From contig NZ_WUEK01000010.1 in assembly GCF_009823805.1 (NCBI RefSeq), positions 62,001-126,000 on the forward strand: a stretch of DNA of 64,000 nt, in the 5' to 3' direction. Source of the stretch: Nocardioides flavescens (GTDB taxonomy: Bacteria > Actinomycetota > Actinomycetes > Propionibacteriales > Nocardioidaceae). Shown in pieces: positions 60,412-64,000 of this stretch. How positions within the stretch are numbered: position 1 is the first letter of the stretch; each line of letters starts with the position of its first letter. The translations under genes were made by a program, and so were the position numbers. The notes below the pieces were generated by a model, which worked only from the letters and a program-made list of their open reading frames with translations, had not been told where the DNA came from and made no database searches.

Positions 60412-61700
60412 CCACCCACACCCAGACCTCCGACAGGCTCTCGATCGCCGATGCGCTCAACCTGCTGATGGCGCACCCGCTGCCGCTGCGGTTCACCGCC
60501 TTCGACGGCAGCGCGAGCGGCCCCGAGGACTCGCCGTACCGCCTGCACCTGGCGACCGAGCGCGGCCTGACCTACCTGCTCACCGCCCCCGGCGACCTCG
60601 GCTTCGGCCGGGCCTACGTCGCCGGCGATCTCGAGCTGCACGGCGTGCACCCCGGCGACCCCTACGAGGCGCTCAAGCTGGTGCAGTCGCACCTGTCGTT
60701 CCGCCGCCCCACCCCGGCCGAGGTCGCGCGGATCGTCCGCTCGCTGGGTCTCAGCCGGCTGCGCCCGGTCGCCCCGCCGCCGCAGGAGGCGCCGTCGCGG
60801 CTGCGCCGCGTCGTCGACGGCGTGCGGCACTCGCTGGGCCGCGACGCCGAGGCGATCCACTACCACTACGACGTCTCCAACGCCTTCTACGAGATGGTCC
60901 TGGGCCCGTCGATGGCCTACACCTGCGCGGTCTTCCCGACGGCGGAGACCAGCCTCGAGGACGCGCAGGCCGAGAAGTTCGACCTCGTCGCCCGCAAGCT
61001 GGACCTGAAGCCCGGCCAGCGGCTGCTCGACCTCGGCTGCGGCTGGGGTGGCATGGTGCGCCACGCGGCGCGGGAGTACGGCGTGCACGCGCTCGGCGTG
61101 ACCCTCTCGCGCGAGCAGGCGACGTGGGCCCAGCGTGCGATCAAGGAGGAGGGGCTCGACCACCTCGCCGAGGTGCGCCACATGGACTACCGCCACGTGG
61201 AGGAGACCGGCTTCGACGCGATCTCCTCGATCGGGCTCACCGAGCACATCGGGGTCAAGAACTACCCGGCCTACTTCGCCTTCATCGAGGACCGGCTCAA
61301 GCCCCAGGGGCGCCTGCTCAACCACTGCATCACCCGCCACGACAACGTCTACCGACCGACGGGCGCCTTCCTCGACCGCTACGTCTTCCCCGACGGCGAG
61401 CTGATCGGCTCGGGCCGGATCATCGCGGACGTCCAGGACGCCGGCCTCGAGGTGCAGCACGAGGAGAACCTCCGCCCGCACTACGCCCTCACGCTGAAGC
61501 ACTGGTGCCAGAACCTCGTCGACAACTGGGACGCCTGCGTCGCCGAGGTCGGCGAGGGCACCGCTCGGGTCTGGGGGCTCTACATGGCCGGCTCGCGCAT
61601 CGGCTTCGAGCGCAACGACACCCAGCTGCACCACGTGCTCGCCACCAAGACCGTCGACGGCGTCAGCGACTACCCGCTGCGGCCGACGTGGCGGGTCTGA
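60408..61700 (+). CDS. tmsB: Cyclopropane-synthase-type SAM methyltransferase (TmsB/BfaB-like)
   Basis: 430 residues from GTG at 60408 (GTGA overlap). N-terminal fatty-acyl-phospholipid region with GFGRAYVAGDLELHG, then the SAM domain: IHYHYDVSNAFYEMVLGPSMAYTCA split at 60856-60930, motif I LLDLGCGWGGMVRHAA (about 205), VTLSREQ, and EHIGVKNYPAYF with the Glu and His of the bicarbonate-site region. In tms operons this protein methylates C10 of oleoyl-phospholipid to the 10-methylene form. The related alternative, a true cyclopropane synthase, is less likely beside a TmsA-type flavoprotein. No tmsC is adjacent. Confidence 0.88.
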   Translation: MTTHTQTSDRLSIADALNLLMAHPLPLRFTAFDGSASGPEDSPYRLHLATERGLTYLLTAPGDLGFGRAYVAGDLELHGVHPGDPYEALKLVQSHLSFRRPTPAEVARIVRSLGLSRLRPVAPPPQEAPSRLRRVVDGVRHSLGRDAEAIHYHYDVSNAFYEMVLGPSMAYTCAVFPTAETSLEDAQAEKFDLVARKLDLKPGQRLLDLGCGWGGMVRHAAREYGVHALGVTLSREQATWAQRAIKEEGLDHLAEVRHMDYRHVEETGFDAISSIGLTEHIGVKNYPAYFAFIEDRLKPQGRLLNHCITRHDNVYRPTGAFLDRYVFPDGELIGSGRIIADVQDAGLEVQHEENLRPHYALTLKHWCQNLVDNWDACVAEVGEGTARVWGLYMAGSRIGFERNDTQLHHVLATKTVDGVSDYPLRPTWRV

Positions 61701-61730
61701 CCTCGGGCGATACCGGGTGGGCTCGTCGTC

Positions 61731-61905
61731 CGGTGGTCGAGGGAGGACGAAGTCCTGCGGGTTCCGCTGGTTGAGGAAGGACGAAGTCCTGTCTCGAAAC
61801 CACTGTCGGGGTCGGGTGGTTTCGAGACGGTCGCTAGCGCGACCTCCTCAACCACCGGGGCATCTCTGTGGGTGAGGAAGGACGAAGTCCTGTCTCGAGA
61901 CCACC
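61731..61905. repeat. Palindromic repeat cluster, locus C (four modules)
   Basis: Modules at 61731-61757 (truncated), 61765-61803, 61816-61858 and 61868-61905. Three have the AGGACGAAGTCCT centre; the third has the distinct self-complementary centre GGTCGCTAGCGCGACC. The last ends 6 bp before the -10 hexamer of the siderophore-interacting gene. Confidence 0.85.
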
Positions 61906-61923
61906 AGGTCTAGTGTGGACACG

Positions 61924-62676
61924 ATGAGCACTCGGGCCCGCACGTACGACGCGCACGTGGTGCGCAGGGAACGGCTCTCGGCGCACCTGGTGCGCCTCGA
62001 GCTCGCCGTGGACGGCTTCGTCTCGACCGGGGTGCCCGACGAGTGGGTCGGGCTGGTCGTGCCGGGGCAGTTCCAGAGCCGCTACTACACCGTCCGCTCG
62101 TACGCCGACGGCCGGCTGCTGCTCGACGTGGTCGTGCACGAGACCGGCCTGGTGACCGAGTGGGTGCTGCGCGACGACTGCGCCGGCTCGACGGTGACGA
62201 TCACCGAGCCGAAGGGCTCGTTCGAGCCGCCGGCGGACGCGCAGTGGCTGATGCTCGTCGGTGACCTCACCGCGCTGCCGGCGATCGCCCGGATCGCCGA
62301 GACCACCGACCTGCCGACGCGGGTGTGGGCCGAGGTGCCCGACCACCTGCCCGACTACCTGCCGAGCGACCTGGCCGTCACCTGGCGCGACGGGCACGGC
62401 GCCGGTCTCGCCGAGGTGGTCGAGGGCCTGGAGTGGCCCGAGGGCGAGGGGTACTTCTGGATGGCCGGCGAGTCGGCCCAGATGCGGGCGATCCGCACCC
62501 ACCTGATGCGCGTGCGGGGCCTGCCCGCGGCGTCGTACGACGTGATGGGGTACTGGCGCGCCGCCGGGCGCCGCCAGCCGCGCGCGGTCGACCCGGGACC
62601 GATCTGGCGTGCGGGCAAGGCCGCGGGCCACAGCGACGAGCAGATCTGGGCGCGCTACGACGAGGCCCGCTCGTGA
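61924..62676 (+). CDS. Siderophore-interacting protein (SIP-type FAD ferric reductase)
   Basis: 250 residues from ATG at 61924; TAGTGT (61911-61916) ends 7 nt upstream, so leaderless. SIP-family FAD/NAD(P)H fold: flavin site RYYTVRSYADGRLLLDVVVHETG (about 59-81; R-x-Y-T-V/S), SIP C-terminal domain with LVGDLTALPAIARIAE, FWMAGESAQMRAIRTHL and MGYWRAAGRR. It would reduce ferric siderophores to release iron. No iron box is seen at this promoter. Stop overlaps the era start. Confidence 0.93.
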   Translation: MSTRARTYDAHVVRRERLSAHLVRLELAVDGFVSTGVPDEWVGLVVPGQFQSRYYTVRSYADGRLLLDVVVHETGLVTEWVLRDDCAGSTVTITEPKGSFEPPADAQWLMLVGDLTALPAIARIAETTDLPTRVWAEVPDHLPDYLPSDLAVTWRDGHGAGLAEVVEGLEWPEGEGYFWMAGESAQMRAIRTHLMRVRGLPAASYDVMGYWRAAGRRQPRAVDPGPIWRAGKAAGHSDEQIWARYDEARS

Positions 62677-63605
62677 GCGACCAGGAGCAGCAGCCGCACC
62701 GCTCGGGGTTCGCCTCGTTCGTCGGGCGCCCCAACGCCGGCAAGTCCACGCTGACCAACGCCCTCGTCGGCAGCAAGGTCGCGATCACCTCCGACAAGCC
62801 GCAGACGACCCGCTCCGCGATCCGCGGCATCGTCCACCGCCCCGACGGCCAGCTGGTGCTGGTCGACACCCCCGGGCTGCACCGGCCACGCACGCTGCTC
62901 GGCGAGCGCCTCAACGACCTCGTGATGACCACGTGGGCCGAGGTCGACGTGGTGGCGGTGTGCTTCCCGAGCAACGAGAAGATCGGCCCCGGTGACCGGT
63001 TCATCGTCACCGAGCTGGCCAAGGTGCGTCGTACGACGAAGATCGCCGTGGCCACCAAGACCGACCTGGCCGAGCCCGAACGGATCGGTCAGCACCTGCT
63101 CGACATCCAGGCGCTCGGCGCCGACCTCGGCTTCGAGTGGCAGGAGATCGTGCCGGTCTCGGCGAAGTCGGGCGACCAGGTCTCCCTGCTCTCCGACCTG
63201 CTGGTGGGACTGCTGCCCGAGGGGCCGCCGCTCTACCCCGAGGGCGAGCTCACCGACTCCCCGGAGGAGACGCTGGTCGCCGAGCTCGTGCGCGAGGCCG
63301 CGCTCGACGGCGTGCGCGACGAGCTGCCGCACTCGATCGCCGTGGTGGTCGAGGAGATGGGGCTGCGCCCCGACCGTCCGGCCGACAAGCCGCTGCTCGA
63401 CATCCACGCCAACCTCTACGTCGAGCGCGACTCCCAGAAGGGCATCGTGATCGGCCACAAGGGCGCCCGGCTGCGCCAGGTCGGCACGCGCGCCCGCACC
63501 CAGATCGAGGCCCTGCTCGGCACCCCGGTCTACCTCGACCTGCACGTCAAGATCGCCAAGGACTGGCAGCGCGACCCCCGCCAGCTGCGCAAGCTGGGGT
63601 TCTGA
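62673..63605 (+). CDS. era: GTPase Era (16S rRNA/30S assembly)
   Basis: 310 residues from GTG at 62673 (GTGA overlap). G1 GRPNAGKSTL (about 16), G2 TT in PQTTRSAIRG, G3 DTPGLHRP (about 65), G4 TKTD (about 128) and G5 SAKSG; C-terminal KH domain with the VERDSQKGIVIGHKGARLRQVG loop. It binds the 3' end of 16S rRNA late in 30S assembly, which fits its position near ybeY. In other actinobacteria it directly follows the deaminase-like gene; here three genes intervene. Confidence 0.97.
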   Translation: MSDQEQQPHRSGFASFVGRPNAGKSTLTNALVGSKVAITSDKPQTTRSAIRGIVHRPDGQLVLVDTPGLHRPRTLLGERLNDLVMTTWAEVDVVAVCFPSNEKIGPGDRFIVTELAKVRRTTKIAVATKTDLAEPERIGQHLLDIQALGADLGFEWQEIVPVSAKSGDQVSLLSDLLVGLLPEGPPLYPEGELTDSPEETLVAELVREAALDGVRDELPHSIAVVVEEMGLRPDRPADKPLLDIHANLYVERDSQKGIVIGHKGARLRQVGTRARTQIEALLGTPVYLDLHVKIAKDWQRDPRQLRKLGF

Positions 63606-64000
63606 TGGCCCAGCCCGAGACGGTGGAGACGGCGCAGGTGCCCGCGCCGGTCGCCGCCTGGCACCGGATCGCCGAGGCCCGCGACCCCGCGGGGCTCGCC
63701 GACCTGCTCGCCGACGACTGCGTCTTCCGCTCGCCGGCCGTGCACACGCCGCAGGAGGGCAAGGCCCTCACCACGGCGTACCTCTCCGCGGCGATCGTCG
63801 TCCTCGGACCGACGCTGGCCTACCACCGCCAGTGGTGTGCCGAGGGCTCCGCCGTCCTGGAGTTCAGCGCCGAGCTCGACGGTCTGGCCGTGCACGGTGT
63901 GGACATGCTGGCCTGGGGCACCGACGGCCGGCTCACGGAGTTCGCGGTGATGGTGCGGCCGGTCAAGGCGCTTCACGAGCTGATGGCTCAGATGGCGGCC
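63605..64000 (+). CDS. SnoaL-like / NTF2-fold protein (C-terminus beyond the window)
   Basis: ATG at 63605 overlaps the era stop (TGATG). The frame is open to the window end, giving 132 residues: PVAAWHRIAEARDPAGLADLLADDCVFRSPAVHTP is split over 63640-63745, followed by the strands AVLEFSAELDGLAVHGVDMLAWGTDGRLTEFAVMVRP. This is the cone-shaped NTF2-like fold with the DDCVF strand. Function unknown; it is probably nearly complete, since the domain is about 130 residues. Confidence 0.8.
   Translation, partial: MAQPETVETAQVPAPVAAWHRIAEARDPAGLADLLADDCVFRSPAVHTPQEGKALTTAYLSAAIVVLGPTLAYHRQWCAEGSAVLEFSAELDGLAVHGVDMLAWGTDGRLTEFAVMVRPVKALHELMAQMAA

Overview
The window is about 64 kb of very GC-rich (roughly 70% or more) actinobacterial chromosome. 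Gene order, the tuberculostearic-acid gene pair and the many leaderless promoters suggest Nocardioides or a close relative in the Nocardioidaceae. This is inferred from protein character and synteny only; no database was searched. I see no rRNA, tRNA, CRISPR array, prophage or transposase.

Region 1 (1-10.7 kb, all minus strand) is a signalling block: a chemoreceptor cut by the window edge, a single-domain response regulator, a fusion of a pyruvoyl-dependent arginine decarboxylase domain with an acetyltransferase-like domain, a hybrid histidine kinase with two receiver domains, a MASE1-type histidine kinase, and a DcuS/DcuR-like pair. The DcuSR-like pair is divergent from tctC-tctB-tctA-usp (10.7-14.2 kb), a tripartite tricarboxylate uptake operon it probably controls.

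Region 2 (14.2-25.1 kb) is accessory metabolism: a dienelactone-hydrolase-like protein, a PAS-GAF-SpoIIE phosphatase, a Baeyer-Villiger/flavin monooxygenase with a divergent AraC-type regulator, an SDR, a small ABM-domain protein, and an SDR / saccharopine-dehydrogenase-like / acyl-CoA-synthetase operon divergent from a TetR regulator with a 40-bp operator-like palindrome. It also holds a two-orientation repeat array and a 163-bp element with terminal inverted repeats.

Region 3 (25.2-64 kb) is the conserved actinobacterial backbone: leuS (preceded by a leucine attenuator), degV, comEA-comEC-holA, rpsT, lepA, hemW, hrcA-dnaJ-rsmE, HIT, phoH-ybeY-corC and era. Accessory genes are interleaved: a frameshifted hydrolase, a coiled-coil protein next to a degenerate Wzz/BY-kinase, phosphotransferases, MOSC, a long-chain acyl-CoA synthetase, an intradiol dioxygenase-like lipoprotein, an iron-boxed DUF2470 gene, an AlkZ-like protein and a GerMN/Gmad2 lipoprotein. 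Between the deaminase-like gene and era sit tmsA-tmsB (10-methyl fatty acid synthesis) and a siderophore-interacting protein, with clusters of a palindromic repeat on both sides of the tms pair.

Control elements visible in the sequence are a CIRCE box before hrcA, a DtxR/IdeR-type iron box, the leuS attenuator, several operator palindromes, and a recurring -10 hexamer (TANNNT type) 6-7 nt before the start codon, which implies many leaderless mRNAs. The only gene-free stretch longer than 300 bases is 19246-19576, filled by the repeat array.
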